NCBI RefSeq assembly: GCF_000243115.2
Contig: NZ_CP007035.1
Coordinates: forward strand, 434,001 to 498,000
Reading direction: 5' to 3'
Origin: Niabella soli DSM 19437
GTDB taxonomy: Bacteria; Bacteroidota; Bacteroidia; Chitinophagales; Chitinophagaceae
DNA length: 64,000 nucleotides
The notes beneath the pieces are model-generated. The model was not told where the DNA came from. It was given only the letters and a program-made list of their open reading frames with translations, and made no database searches. Of the stretch, positions 33,769-43,738 are shown piece after piece (the first letter of the stretch is position 1; the number at the start of each line of letters is the position of its first letter). The translations under genes were made by a program, and so were the position numbers.

Positions 33769-34886
33769 GAGTACTGAAATTTTTATTGCAGAAAGAGTTT
33801 AAGCAGATCTTTCGAAACAAAGCACTACTGCCGCTGATCTTCATTGTTCCGGTCATCCAACTGCTCATACTCCCGTTGGCTGCCGACTACGAAATAAAGA
33901 ACATTAACCTATCCATAGTGGATCACGATCATTCTACGTATGCCCGTCAGTTGATTTCAAAAATCACTGCTTCGGGATATTTTCATCTGGCGGACTATGG
34001 TAATTCATTCAGAAGTGCATTTAACCAGGTTGAAAAAGAAAAAGCTGATCTGATCCTGGAAATACCACAAGGTTTTGAGAAAAACCTGGTACGTGAAAAA
34101 AAGGAAAAACTGTTTATAGCCGTTAATGCCATCAATGGTGTAAAAGCCGGGTTGGGCGGTGCCTATCTCAACCAGATCATATCGGCATACAACAACGACA
34201 TTCGCTTAAAATGGATGCCCCGGCAAAAATACAATGCAGCACTCCAAATTGAAGTAACGGCATCCAACTGGTTCAATCCTCATTTGAACTATCGGCTTTT
34301 TATGGTTCCGGGTATATTGGTGGTGTTGGTAACAATGGTTGGCGCGTATATGTGTGCATTGAATATTGTAAAGGAAAAAGAAACAGGAACGATAGAGCAG
34401 ATCAATGTTACGCCTATCAAAAAGTACCAGTTTGTATTAGGTAAGCTGCTCCCGTTTTGGATTATCGGGATATTTATTTTTAGTATCGGCTTATTTGTTG
34501 TAGCGCGTTGGATTTACGGTATTGTTCCCGTGGGAAGTTTGCTTTTGTTGTACGGCTATCTGTTAATTTACTTAGTGGCGCTATTGGGGCTGGGCCTGCT
34601 CATTTCAACATTTGCCAATACACAACAGCAGGCCATGTCCATAACCTTCTTTTTTATTATGATTTTTATGCTGATGAGTGGTTTATTTACCGCTATTGAC
34701 AGCATGCCCCGCTGGGCGTATCTTATAGCAAGGTGCAGCCCCGTAACCTATTTTATTGAAGTGGTGCGAATGATCGTATTGAAAGGAAGCGGTTTTTCCG
34801 ATCTCAAAAATCATTTTTTGATTATGGCCGGGTTTGCAGTATTGCTGAATGGCTGGGCTATTATAAATTATAAAAAAACGAGTTGA
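33765..34886 (+). CDS. ABC-2 type exporter permease (YbhS/YbhR-like), second
   Basis: A 373-residue paralogue of the previous permease. The N-terminal helix is followed by a periplasmic domain and C-terminal helices containing MVPGILVVLVTMVGAYMCALNIVKEKETGTIEQINVTPI, again with the EKE-GT coupling motif. The start ATG overlaps the preceding stop, indicating translational coupling. It closes the TetR-headed operon; about 280 bp without a gene follow before the ECF sigma gene at 35171. Confidence 0.88.
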   Translation: MRVLKFLLQKEFKQIFRNKALLPLIFIVPVIQLLILPLAADYEIKNINLSIVDHDHSTYARQLISKITASGYFHLADYGNSFRSAFNQVEKEKADLILEIPQGFEKNLVREKKEKLFIAVNAINGVKAGLGGAYLNQIISAYNNDIRLKWMPRQKYNAALQIEVTASNWFNPHLNYRLFMVPGILVVLVTMVGAYMCALNIVKEKETGTIEQINVTPIKKYQFVLGKLLPFWIIGIFIFSIGLFVVARWIYGIVPVGSLLLLYGYLLIYLVALLGLGLLISTFANTQQQAMSITFFFIMIFMLMSGLFTAIDSMPRWAYLIARCSPVTYFIEVVRMIVLKGSGFSDLKNHFLIMAGFAVLLNGWAIINYKKTS

Positions 34887-35170
34887 TTAAAAGTCATAGG
34901 CGGTGAGCCTGCTTATTTTTAATTTATCTCTTTTTAAAAGTATAAAATGTACTAAGCGCTCAATGGAGATGTTAAATATAGGTAGTTATTTTGATACCAG
35001 TATAGATAACAGGGGGCGTGGGTTACGAACCGGAAGCAAATAGAACGCGCTTATAAAGCAGGATTTAGTCCAGGTTTATAAGACCGCGGAAATAAAATTT
35101 CAATGTTGAGTAGCAAAAACAATGTAAATTCGGTTTTTGGACTTTTTGGAAGTTTAGAATCTTCATTTTT

Positions 35171-35779
35171 TTGACTGACAAAATACCTGCGAATTTGAAA
35201 ACGATTGAGAAGCTGGTTGTCCTGATTGCAGAGAAGGATGACCAGACGGCCTTTAATGAATTGTTCAGACATTTTTTCCCGGGTCTTCTGCCTTTTGCAT
35301 TTGCAATAGTTAAGGACCGGCAAAAGGCGGAGGAAGTGATACATGATGTGTTCCTGAAACTTTGGGAAAACAGGAAAATGCTGACAGCCATAGAAAATAT
35401 TTCGAGTTATATTTTTATTGCGTCAAAAAATGCCTGCATCAATTTTATGCGGAAAAAAAAGCGGGTGTTTACAAATGTGCCGGAGGATGAACTTGTTTAT
35501 ACAGTTGTTACGCCGGAGACGCACCTTGTTTCAGCGGAAAATGTGTTGCTGATACAGGAGGCCATCCGCTCACTTCCGCCTAAATGCCTGCTGATATTCA
35601 GATTGATTAAAGAAGAGCAGTTGAAATACAGTGAAGTAGCCAAATTACTGGACATTTCAGTAAAAACAGTAGAAACACAAATGACGATCGCCAATAAAAG
35701 AGTGGCGGAAGCGCTTCTCAAATTTCTGCCGGAATACGATTCTCTCATCCCATTAAAAGCCAGAACGGGGTATAAATAA
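35171..35779 (+). CDS. ECF RNA polymerase sigma factor (Bacteroidota PUL type)
   Basis: A 202-residue sigma-70 family factor. Region 2 is AFNELFRHFFPGLLPFAFAIVKDRQKAEEVIHDVFLKLWENR and region 4 is LPPKCLLIFRLIKEEQLKYSEVAKLLDISVKTVETQMTIANKRV, with the HTH. The only usable start in this frame is TTG 35171; no ATG lies between it and the upstream stop at 35111. Such factors drive the SusC/SusD operon when released by the FecR anti-sigma factor, encoded 177 bp downstream. Start-codon confidence is moderate. Confidence 0.9.
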   Translation: MTDKIPANLKTIEKLVVLIAEKDDQTAFNELFRHFFPGLLPFAFAIVKDRQKAEEVIHDVFLKLWENRKMLTAIENISSYIFIASKNACINFMRKKKRVFTNVPEDELVYTVVTPETHLVSAENVLLIQEAIRSLPPKCLLIFRLIKEEQLKYSEVAKLLDISVKTVETQMTIANKRVAEALLKFLPEYDSLIPLKARTGYK

Positions 35780-35956
35780 TAACAGTTGAGCCGTTTTACC
35801 GGTAGGGGCTAATACACAAATGTTTTCGGCGCTTCGTCTGCGCAGGACGATGCCTGTTCATACATTGGGGCTATTTTTTTCAAATAATAAAAAAAACGGA
35901 TTTGCTTTCAGGGTATCGGCAACCGGGAAGCGTCTTTATTACAGAACGGTATTCAA

Positions 35957-37000
35957 ATGGAACAAACCAGATTGTTCGAGTTATTGTTAAAAAAGAAAGA
36001 AAGGATCATTAACCTGGATGAACAACTAGAGTTAAAAAGATTGGTAGGCACATATGCACCTACGGAAGATGTAGAAGCATACCTGGATGTTCTCTTTGAC
36101 TATCGTTTGATAGCGGAAGGCTTCACCGACAGGGAGGCTGTTGAACAATCACTTGAAGCGCTCAACAGAAAGCTGGAGGGGGCCAATAAAGTAAAGAAAC
36201 TAAACCGATGGCGCTTAACGGGGATTGCTGCTTCTGTAATTTTTCTTATAGGTATTGGATTATTAGGAATGCATTATTACAAGGGCAGCCCGGGGGCGAT
36301 GCAGGTGGTAGCTACAACGGGCAAATCAAAAACGGCTCTTGTGTTGCCGGATGGAAGTAAAGTGTGGCTGAATGAACAAACAGAACTGCGGTTCAGCAAC
36401 GAGCTGGGAAGGGAGCAGCGGGAAGTATACCTGGACGGAGAGGCTTTTTTTGATATAGTAAAAGATAAGCACCGCCCCTTTTTGGTACATACAAAGGATA
36501 TGGATGTGCGGGTGCTGGGTACAGCGTTTAATGTAAGAGCGTATAAAACAGAACATAGCTCAGAAACAACGTTGATAAGAGGCCGGGTGGAAGTGTTGTT
36601 CAGGCAGAAAGACAGGGAAAAAGTGATACTGCATCCGAGTGAGAAACTGGTAATCAAAAATAACGATAAACAAAGCGGAGCCGTGGTTGCGAAAAATGAA
36701 AAAGAAGAAATGCCCGATATTGTAGTAAGCAAGGTACTTCCCAATGTGATTGATTCGGGGCTGTTGGAAACGCAATGGTTAAAAACGCTTATACATTTTG
36801 AGCATCAGCCGCTGAAAATAATTGTTCCCATGCTGGAAAAATGGTACGGGGTAAAAATACTCCTGGCATCCCCTTCGCTGGGGGCCATGCGGTTCAGCGG
36901 AAAAATAGACAAAGAGCCACTGGAGGAAGTGCTGGAGTCTTTTAAACTATCAGGAGGAATACAATACCGGGTAACCGGCGATTCGGTCACTATTAAATAA
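35957..37000 (+). CDS. FecR family anti-sigma factor
   Basis: A 347-residue inner-membrane regulator. A cytoplasmic anti-sigma part (residues ~1-80), a single membrane helix (LTGIAASVIFLIGIGLLGMHYY, about 85-106), the FecR domain (TGKSKTALVLPDGSKVWLNEQTELRF, VYLDGEAFFDIVKDKHRPFLVHTKDMDVRVLGTAFNVRAY) and a C-terminal DUF4974 STN-like domain (FSGKIDKEPLEEVLESF) are all visible. It relays the contact of the STN domain of the downstream SusC across the periplasm and frees the sigma factor. Complete and canonical. Confidence 0.93.
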   Translation: MEQTRLFELLLKKKERIINLDEQLELKRLVGTYAPTEDVEAYLDVLFDYRLIAEGFTDREAVEQSLEALNRKLEGANKVKKLNRWRLTGIAASVIFLIGIGLLGMHYYKGSPGAMQVVATTGKSKTALVLPDGSKVWLNEQTELRFSNELGREQREVYLDGEAFFDIVKDKHRPFLVHTKDMDVRVLGTAFNVRAYKTEHSSETTLIRGRVEVLFRQKDREKVILHPSEKLVIKNNDKQSGAVVAKNEKEEMPDIVVSKVLPNVIDSGLLETQWLKTLIHFEHQPLKIIVPMLEKWYGVKILLASPSLGAMRFSGKIDKEPLEEVLESFKLSGGIQYRVTGDSVTIK

Positions 37001-37133
37001 TCACTAAAAAAAAGATGCGTATGTAGGTATAAAAAAAAGTGGAAATGCGGGAACATCTCCACTCAAATTAAACAATTGAAAAATTGCAAAAATGCAATTT
37101 GCTGGTATCAATTATTAATTCAAACTCAAATGT

Positions 37134-40100
37134 ATGAAAAAAAATGATTGCCCTGCTAAAGGTGGGTTAGGGTTGTTATGTGCGAAATTTTTTCTGATAA
37201 TGAATGGCTCCATTTTATTAATTCTGCTCAGTTCGTTGCAGGTATTTGCGCTGGAAGGACGCTCCCAGCAAAAAATAGATCTTGATCTGAAGGGGAAGAC
37301 AATCGTTTCCGTAATAAAGTATATTGAAAACCGCTATCAATATCGTTTTTTTTATAACGATAATGAAGAATTAAACAGCCGGAAAGTAGATATTTATGCC
37401 CGGAAGGCTACGATTGATGATGTAATGGATAACCTGCTTCAGCATTCCACCCTTTCTTATAAGAAGATGAACAGTGGAATGGTGGTTATTGTAGGCCATC
37501 CGAGCGAGCTGGTTTCTTTAAGCGTAATGGGAATGGTGACGGATGAAACGGGCATGCCTTTGTCCGGGGTGAATATTGTGGAGAAAGGCACTACCAACGG
37601 AACAACAACAGGAGAGGACGGTTCCTTTTCAATTAAGGTAGCCAATGATGATGCCATCCTTATTGTTTCAATTGTGGGCTATACAAGCCGCGAAATTTCT
37701 GTTAAAGACAAAGATATAAAAAGCATTGCGCTGCAGAAGGAAGTGAACAAGCTGGAGGAGGTAGTGGTAGTGGGCTATGGCACACAGCGTAAAAAAGATC
37801 TTACCGGTTCTGTGGCGCAGGTTTCCAATAAAGACCTGCAGGCGGTTCCTGTTTATAATGTGGGAGAGGCGCTCCAGGGAAGGGCCAGCGGTGTGTCTGT
37901 AGCGCATAATTCCGGAGCGCCGGGCTCCAGGGTACAGGTAAGGGTGCGCGGAGGAAACTCTATGATCGGGAGCAATGATCCTTTGTATGTGGTAGACGGG
38001 TTTCCTATTGCCGGGGGAATTAATTTCCTGAACCCTGCGGATATTGAATCCATCGACATCTTAAAAGACGCTTCTGCAACGGCAATCTACGGAGCCCGGG
38101 GGGCAAACGGAGTGGTAATGGTAAGTACCAAACGCGGCAAAGGCGGCGCACGCAATGAGATCGGCGTTAACAGCTATTATGGGGTTCAGCAAACGGCAAA
38201 GCGGTTTGATATGCTGGACGCCACGCACTATGCGATTGTGGTAAATGAATTTCTGAAAAACGACGGCAAGGCACCTTACTTTAATTTAGGCGATATACAG
38301 GGACCGGGAACCAATTGGCAGGATGCCATTTTCAGGGATGCCCCGGTACAGAATCATACACTGAGTTTCTCTGGTTTGAATGACCGGACCAACTATTCCA
38401 TGTCGGGCAACTATTATCAGCAGGACGGGATCATTATTAATTCAGGAGTGAAGAAGGGCTCCTTCCGGTTGAACCTTGATCATGAAATTAAGAGCTGGTT
38501 AAAAATAGCGGTGAACCTTAATTTATCCCGGCGCGAGCAGTTTACTGTACCGGTGGATAACGGCAGAAGAGGAAATAATATGTTTTCGGGAGCCCTGTCG
38601 GCCCCGCCAACCAGCCCTGTTTATGATGACAACGGACTTCCGGTTCGCATCGGCGAAGCCTATCCGTTTACGGACCCGGGTGATATGAGAAACCCGATGC
38701 TGTGGGCAAAACCCTACAAGAACCGGACGCTTGCCAATACTATATTGCTGAACAATGCCTTTACTTTTAAATTAACAAAAGAGCTTTCCTTTGTATCCAG
38801 GATCGGACTGGAATATGAAAATTCCATCAACGACCAGTTTTCGCCCATTATATATCCTAATGACCGTGGAGGCGCTTCTAACAGTAATACCTATTGGAAC
38901 TCTGTTTTGAATGAAGAGGTGCTGACGTATGAAAAATTATTTTCCGGCGGGCATAAATTAACGGCCACCGGCGGGTTTACCTATCAAACCTATATGACCC
39001 GGAACGCAGGGATCTCGGTTTCCGGTTTTACCAATAATAACACGGAGAATTATAACCTGGGGTCAGCAGAAACGATCAACCCGCCTTCTTCCGATATCTC
39101 TCAATGGAGCCTGGTTTCGGGTTTGGGAAGAGTGAATTATTCCTTTTTAGACCGTTATTTTTTAACAGCGAGTATTCGCTCCGATGGATCTTCCCGGTTT
39201 GGGAAAGATAATAAATGGGGCGTGTTCCCTTCCGGTGCATTGGCGTGGAGAATCTCGGAAGAACGGTTCATAAAGGATCAGCTCCCCTTTATAAATAACT
39301 TGAAGTTAAGGGCCAGCTATGGTGTTACCGGTAACACCGCGCTTTCTCCCTACCAGTCGCTGGACCGGCTGTCCCCTGTAAAATATATTTATAGCGGCAA
39401 TACAGAAAGTGTGGGGTATGCACCATCCGGTATCTCTAACAGCCAGTTGAAATGGGAAACCAGTAATGAGCTGGATCTGGGGCTGGACCTGGGAGTATTC
39501 AATAACCGACTGGGTGTTACCTTCGACTATTATAAGAAAAATACCAAAGACCTTTTAGCGTCGGTGCCGCTCCCTCCGTCTTCGGGTTTTGGCTTCATCC
39601 TTCAGAATTTGGGTGAGATCGAGAACCAGGGGCTTGAGTTCAGCGTAAATGCCGATGTGCTTACCGGTGGATTCAAGTGGAACGCAGCCGCGCAGGTATC
39701 AACAAACCGGAACAAAGTACTGAAGATCGCGGGAGGAAGTGATATTGTTACAGCAGGACAAACCTCAGGATTGCCCGGTTATAACTTAGCAAGGGTAGGA
39801 CAGCCACTCGGCGTATTTTATGGCTATCTCGAAGATGGCCTGGATGATAAGGGAATGATCAAGTTTGTAGATGTAAATAAGGATAATGCCATTACCCCGC
39901 TGGATCGCGTGATCCTGGGAACGCCCTATCCAAAATTTGAGTACGGATTTAATTCCAATTTTTCCTATAAAGATGTTAGCCTCACCGTGTTTTTACAAGG
40001 GGTAAAGGGGAATGACATCTTCTTTGCTACTGCGTTTACAAACCTGAACTCATTTCAGCGTACCCAGAATCAATTTGCCGACCTGTTTGGTAATTACTGG

Positions 40101-40451
40101 ACGGCTGATAATCCTAACCCGAACGCGAAATATCCTAAGCTGAGCTCGTTAACCCAAATGCGCCCGTCGAACCGGTTTATTGAGGATGGCAGTTATCTGC
40201 GGGTGAAATCGGTACAGTTATCCTATAGCCTGCCCGTTAAAAGGATGAAGTTGGGTTGGTTAAATTATGCCAGCATTTATGTAAAGGCAACCAACCTGTT
40301 TACGTTTACCAAATATCCGGGTCTTGATCCGGAGGTAAACACCAGGGGCAGCGACTCTCAATCAATAGAAGACCGCTTGTTCATAGGTACGGACGAAAGC
40401 GGGTATCCTAATGCCCGTGTTTTTGGAGCAGGGATCGAACTTCGGTTTTAA
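37134..40451 (+). CDS. SusC/RagA TonB-dependent transporter with N-terminal STN domain
   Basis: A 1105-residue outer-membrane transporter. Its signal peptide ends near VFALEG. An STN signalling domain follows (IDLDLKGKTIVSVIKYIENRYQYRFFYNDNEEL to SGMVVI), then a carboxypeptidase-D-like domain (VTDETGMPLSGVNIVEKGTTNGT), the TonB box LEEVVVVGYGTQRKKDLTGSV, the plug (ALQGRASGVSV, DPLYVVDGFPIAGG, IYGARGANGVVMVSTK) and a barrel ending in FGAGIELRF. The STN domain touches FecR, coupling substrate arrival to sigma release. Substrate unknown; the neighbours are FAD enzymes, not classic hydrolases. Confidence 0.95.
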   Translation: MKKNDCPAKGGLGLLCAKFFLIMNGSILLILLSSLQVFALEGRSQQKIDLDLKGKTIVSVIKYIENRYQYRFFYNDNEELNSRKVDIYARKATIDDVMDNLLQHSTLSYKKMNSGMVVIVGHPSELVSLSVMGMVTDETGMPLSGVNIVEKGTTNGTTTGEDGSFSIKVANDDAILIVSIVGYTSREISVKDKDIKSIALQKEVNKLEEVVVVGYGTQRKKDLTGSVAQVSNKDLQAVPVYNVGEALQGRASGVSVAHNSGAPGSRVQVRVRGGNSMIGSNDPLYVVDGFPIAGGINFLNPADIESIDILKDASATAIYGARGANGVVMVSTKRGKGGARNEIGVNSYYGVQQTAKRFDMLDATHYAIVVNEFLKNDGKAPYFNLGDIQGPGTNWQDAIFRDAPVQNHTLSFSGLNDRTNYSMSGNYYQQDGIIINSGVKKGSFRLNLDHEIKSWLKIAVNLNLSRREQFTVPVDNGRRGNNMFSGALSAPPTSPVYDDNGLPVRIGEAYPFTDPGDMRNPMLWAKPYKNRTLANTILLNNAFTFKLTKELSFVSRIGLEYENSINDQFSPIIYPNDRGGASNSNTYWNSVLNEEVLTYEKLFSGGHKLTATGGFTYQTYMTRNAGISVSGFTNNNTENYNLGSAETINPPSSDISQWSLVSGLGRVNYSFLDRYFLTASIRSDGSSRFGKDNKWGVFPSGALAWRISEERFIKDQLPFINNLKLRASYGVTGNTALSPYQSLDRLSPVKYIYSGNTESVGYAPSGISNSQLKWETSNELDLGLDLGVFNNRLGVTFDYYKKNTKDLLASVPLPPSSGFGFILQNLGEIENQGLEFSVNADVLTGGFKWNAAAQVSTNRNKVLKIAGGSDIVTAGQTSGLPGYNLARVGQPLGVFYGYLEDGLDDKGMIKFVDVNKDNAITPLDRVILGTPYPKFEYGFNSNFSYKDVSLTVFLQGVKGNDIFFATAFTNLNSFQRTQNQFADLFGNYWTADNPNPNAKYPKLSSLTQMRPSNRFIEDGSYLRVKSVQLSYSLPVKRMKLGWLNYASIYVKATNLFTFTKYPGLDPEVNTRGSDSQSIEDRLFIGTDESGYPNARVFGAGIELRF

Positions 40452-40529
40452 CGAAGCATGGTATTGTTGTTAGGGTGCAGATGATCATTGCAAAATTCCA
40501 TGTGGCTGAAATCAATAAAAAATACTCAC

Positions 40530-41975
40530 ATGAAAAAATTATTTATATATATTGGATTTATTGCTTTATTGGCTGGTTGTCAAAAGCAATTAACGGAAGT
40601 TCCCAAAAGTTTTATTTCAAAGGCAAACTATTATAAAAATGCCTCTGACGCGCAAACCGCCATTACAGGTGCTTACGCCGCCCTGGCAGATAATTATGGG
40701 ATTAATTACTGGTTGTTTTTGGTGAATCATGCTGATTACGAAGAGGGGCGCGGTTCCCAGGCGCCCATATCGGTGTTCAGCCAGATCCTGGATGTTGCCA
40801 ACATCGGTCGTGCCGGCGATGTGTGGTCTACTTTTTATCGTACCATCAACCGGGCCAATTCTATTCTGGAAAATGTTCCCGGTATTACTATGGACGACGC
40901 CGTAAAAAACAGGATCCTGGCGGAGGCGCATTTTTTAAGAGCGCAAGCCTATTTTAACCTGGTGCGGGGATTTGGCCCCGTTCCTTTAAAAATAAAGGAA
41001 AGCGTGGATGTGAGCCAGATCAATGCGCCGCGGTCATCTGAGAATGATGTATACGCGCTTATCATTGACGATGCAACGGCTGCCGTAAACGGACTGCCGG
41101 CCGCTGTAGGTGCAGAAACAGGCAAGGCGTCAAAATGGGCGGCAAAAATGCTGCTGGCCAATGTATACCTTACCAGGGAAAAATGGGCGGAGGCTGCAAA
41201 AGAAGCGGATGATATTATCAAGAGCGGCGTTTATACCCTGGTAGGGGTGCAAAAGCCTGATGATTTCTATAAGATCTTTGCGGCAGTAACCAGTTCGGAG
41301 GATGTGTTATCCATTCATCATTCAGACTCTCGGCAATCCACGCTGCCCAGTTACCTGCACCGCCCCAATACCCCGCCTTATAATTACAGCAGCGGGGGTG
41401 TTTATGCCTGGCTCCCGAACATGAAATCCTTTCTTGCTACCTGGGATGATAAGGATCTCCGGAAAAACTTTAACCTGTACCGGAAGTATCTTGGCCCAAC
41501 AGGCGACTCTGTTGCGCTTCCTTCGGCAACGCCGGTGCTGTTCAAAAAATTTATTACCGGTACTTCCGGCCTGGCCACATTCAGTGATCCCATTTATCGT
41601 TATGCAGAAGCCTTCCTGATTTTTGCGGAAGCGGATTGTATGGCTAATGGCGGACCTACCCCGTTGGGATTGGAACGCCTGAACTGGATCCGCAGAAGAG
41701 GCTATGGATACACGCCATCGGCTCCATCGCCTATTGATTTTACCGCCGGCATGAACCAGGAACAGTTCCGGGATACGGTTTTAAAAGAGCGGGCACTGGA
41801 ATTTATTGTTGAGGGAAAACGCTGGCACGATCTGAAGAGAACCGGAACGGTAAAGAAAGCAATGGGCTTAGTGGGGCGTACGGTTATTGATGCCCGGTTG
41901 TTGTGGCCAATTCCCCAGGAGGAAATTGAAAATAACGACGCTATTTCCCAGGCGGACCAGAACCCCGGATATTAA
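40530..41975 (+). CDS. SusD/RagB family lipoprotein
   Basis: A 481-residue surface lipoprotein from ATG 40530; upstream in-frame starts at 40488 and 40500 would put extra residues before the signal peptide. The lipobox is LLAGC. The mature N-terminus (QKQLTEVPKSFISKANYYKNASDAQTAITGAYAAL), the helix AEAHFLRAQAYFNLVRGFGPVPL and the C-terminal FIVEGKRWHDLKRTG and LWPIPQEEIENN are standard SusD text. It partners the SusC encoded upstream. Confidence 0.95.
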   Translation: MKKLFIYIGFIALLAGCQKQLTEVPKSFISKANYYKNASDAQTAITGAYAALADNYGINYWLFLVNHADYEEGRGSQAPISVFSQILDVANIGRAGDVWSTFYRTINRANSILENVPGITMDDAVKNRILAEAHFLRAQAYFNLVRGFGPVPLKIKESVDVSQINAPRSSENDVYALIIDDATAAVNGLPAAVGAETGKASKWAAKMLLANVYLTREKWAEAAKEADDIIKSGVYTLVGVQKPDDFYKIFAAVTSSEDVLSIHHSDSRQSTLPSYLHRPNTPPYNYSSGGVYAWLPNMKSFLATWDDKDLRKNFNLYRKYLGPTGDSVALPSATPVLFKKFITGTSGLATFSDPIYRYAEAFLIFAEADCMANGGPTPLGLERLNWIRRRGYGYTPSAPSPIDFTAGMNQEQFRDTVLKERALEFIVEGKRWHDLKRTGTVKKAMGLVGRTVIDARLLWPIPQEEIENNDAISQADQNPGY

Positions 41976-42034
41976 TCCCGTGCAACCGGCTGCGTGCTTC
42001 TACGTGAATTATTCAATAATAAAATGCTTAAGCA

Positions 42035-43657
42035 ATGAAGAATAAAACGATCGGACTTTTGATTTTAATGATGGGGTATTTTTTTACAGGGTATGCCCAT
42101 AACGGCCAGGAGGGAGATCCCCCGCCGTATACGGTAGATATATGTGTATATGGGGGAACGGCGGCAGGTGTGATTGCGGCGTATACTGCCGCCCGCTGCG
42201 GCAATACTGTTCTGTTGATTGAACCCGGGAACTGGATTGGCGGATTAACGACCGGCGGACTTGGGCAAACCGATGCCGGTATAAAAGATGCGATCACCGG
42301 ATTCTCCCGGCAATTTTACCAGAGGGTGGGTAAACAATACGGGCAAACGGGGGAGCAATGGACATTTGAGCCCAGCGTTGCCTCAGGTATAATGAGTGAT
42401 TTTTTAAGAGAAGGAAATATTAAAGTATTGATGCAAACACAGGTGACGGCGCTTACAAAACAAGGCGCTTCCATAACAGAAGCCCGGTTTTTACAGCCGG
42501 GGAAGTCGAAGAGCCAGCAGGTGGTGGTGCGGTCGAAACAATTTATCGATTGTACGTATGAGGGCGATCTGATGGCTAAAGCCGGTGTTTCTTACTTCAT
42601 TGGCCGGGAGGACAATTCGGTATACAAGGAAACGCTGAATGGGTTTCAGTTGCCGGAATATCATAAACAATCCGGCTATCACCAGTTTCCTGATGGGATC
42701 AGTCCTTACAAAACGCCCGGTGCACCTCAAAGCGGGCTGCTCTGGGGCATCTCCGGCAACAAGGGTGTTCCGGCAGGAACGGGTGATAAAAAAGTACAGG
42801 CCTATAATTTCCGGATCTGCCTTACAGACAGTGCGGCCAACCGTATTCCCATTACACGCCCCGCCGGTTATGATCCATCAAAATATGAATTGTTGATCCG
42901 TCTTATTGAAGCACAACCTGAAATGAGAGGCATCAATCAATATTTTATCTGGAGCAAAATGCCCAACCGCAAAACGGATATCAACAACCGCGGAGGCTTT
43001 TCTACAGATATGATCGGGATGAACCAGCACTGGGCAGAAGCAAGTTATGCAGAGCGGCAGGCCATGATCCGCCAAAGCATCGCTTATACCAAGGGATTGC
43101 TGTACTTTATATCTACCGATAAAAGAGTTCCGGATACCTTAAGAAATTTTATCCGCAATTGGGGATACCCAAAAGATGAATATAAAAATACGGACCATTT
43201 TACGCCGCAGCTTTATGTAAGAGAAGCCCGGCGGATGATTGGCGCTTACGTAATGACCGAGCATAATTGTACCGGTGCAACAACAGTGGATGATGGTATT
43301 GGCCTGGCTTCGTATGGAATGGATAGTCATAACTGCGACCGGATTGTGGTAAATGGAATGGTAAAGAATGAGGGTAATGTGGAAGTGCATGTGAAGCAGC
43401 CCTACGCCATTGCGTATCGTTCCATTACGCCAAAAGCAGCAGAATGCACCAACTTGCTGGTACCCGTTTGCTTATCTTCCAGCCATATAGCCTATGGTTC
43501 CATACGCATGGAACCTGTGTTTATGGTACTGGGGCAATCGGCTGCAATGGCCGCGTCTATGGCCATCCGGCAGAAAAAGCCGGTTCAGGAAATTGATGTG
43601 CCGGGCCTGAAAAAATGGCTGCAGGACGATCCCTTCCTGGAAAAAGGAAAAAAGTAA
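42035..43657 (+). CDS. FAD-dependent oxidoreductase (PF12831-like), first of three
   Basis: A 540-residue exported flavoprotein with a Sec-type signal peptide (MKNKTIGLLILMMGYFFTGYAHN). The dinucleotide-binding segment is VCVYGGTAAGVIAAYTAARCGNTVLLIEPG, followed by WIGGLTTGGLGQTDAG. Other landmarks are VDCTYEG-like FIDCTYEGDLMAKAGVSY, LYVREARRMIGAYVMTEHN and CLSSSHIAYGSIRMEPVFMVLGQSAAMAA near the C-terminus, closing the FAD site. Members are common in Bacteroidota PULs, sometimes labelled xanthan lyase-like, but their reactions are largely unknown. The next gene is its close paralogue, 81 bp downstream. Confidence 0.85.
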   Translation: MKNKTIGLLILMMGYFFTGYAHNGQEGDPPPYTVDICVYGGTAAGVIAAYTAARCGNTVLLIEPGNWIGGLTTGGLGQTDAGIKDAITGFSRQFYQRVGKQYGQTGEQWTFEPSVASGIMSDFLREGNIKVLMQTQVTALTKQGASITEARFLQPGKSKSQQVVVRSKQFIDCTYEGDLMAKAGVSYFIGREDNSVYKETLNGFQLPEYHKQSGYHQFPDGISPYKTPGAPQSGLLWGISGNKGVPAGTGDKKVQAYNFRICLTDSAANRIPITRPAGYDPSKYELLIRLIEAQPEMRGINQYFIWSKMPNRKTDINNRGGFSTDMIGMNQHWAEASYAERQAMIRQSIAYTKGLLYFISTDKRVPDTLRNFIRNWGYPKDEYKNTDHFTPQLYVREARRMIGAYVMTEHNCTGATTVDDGIGLASYGMDSHNCDRIVVNGMVKNEGNVEVHVKQPYAIAYRSITPKAAECTNLLVPVCLSSSHIAYGSIRMEPVFMVLGQSAAMAASMAIRQKKPVQEIDVPGLKKWLQDDPFLEKGKK

Positions 43658-43738
43658 AATAGATTAAAACCCGTCCGTGGGTTTACCAACTGGTATCTGG
43701 AGTCCGGATATTAGTATTCCTCTTCAAAAACGATATTC

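Noticed and set aside
35051-35391. Reverse-strand frames across the ECF sigma gene start
   Set aside because: They are antisense shadows of the sigma gene with no domain or conserved text.
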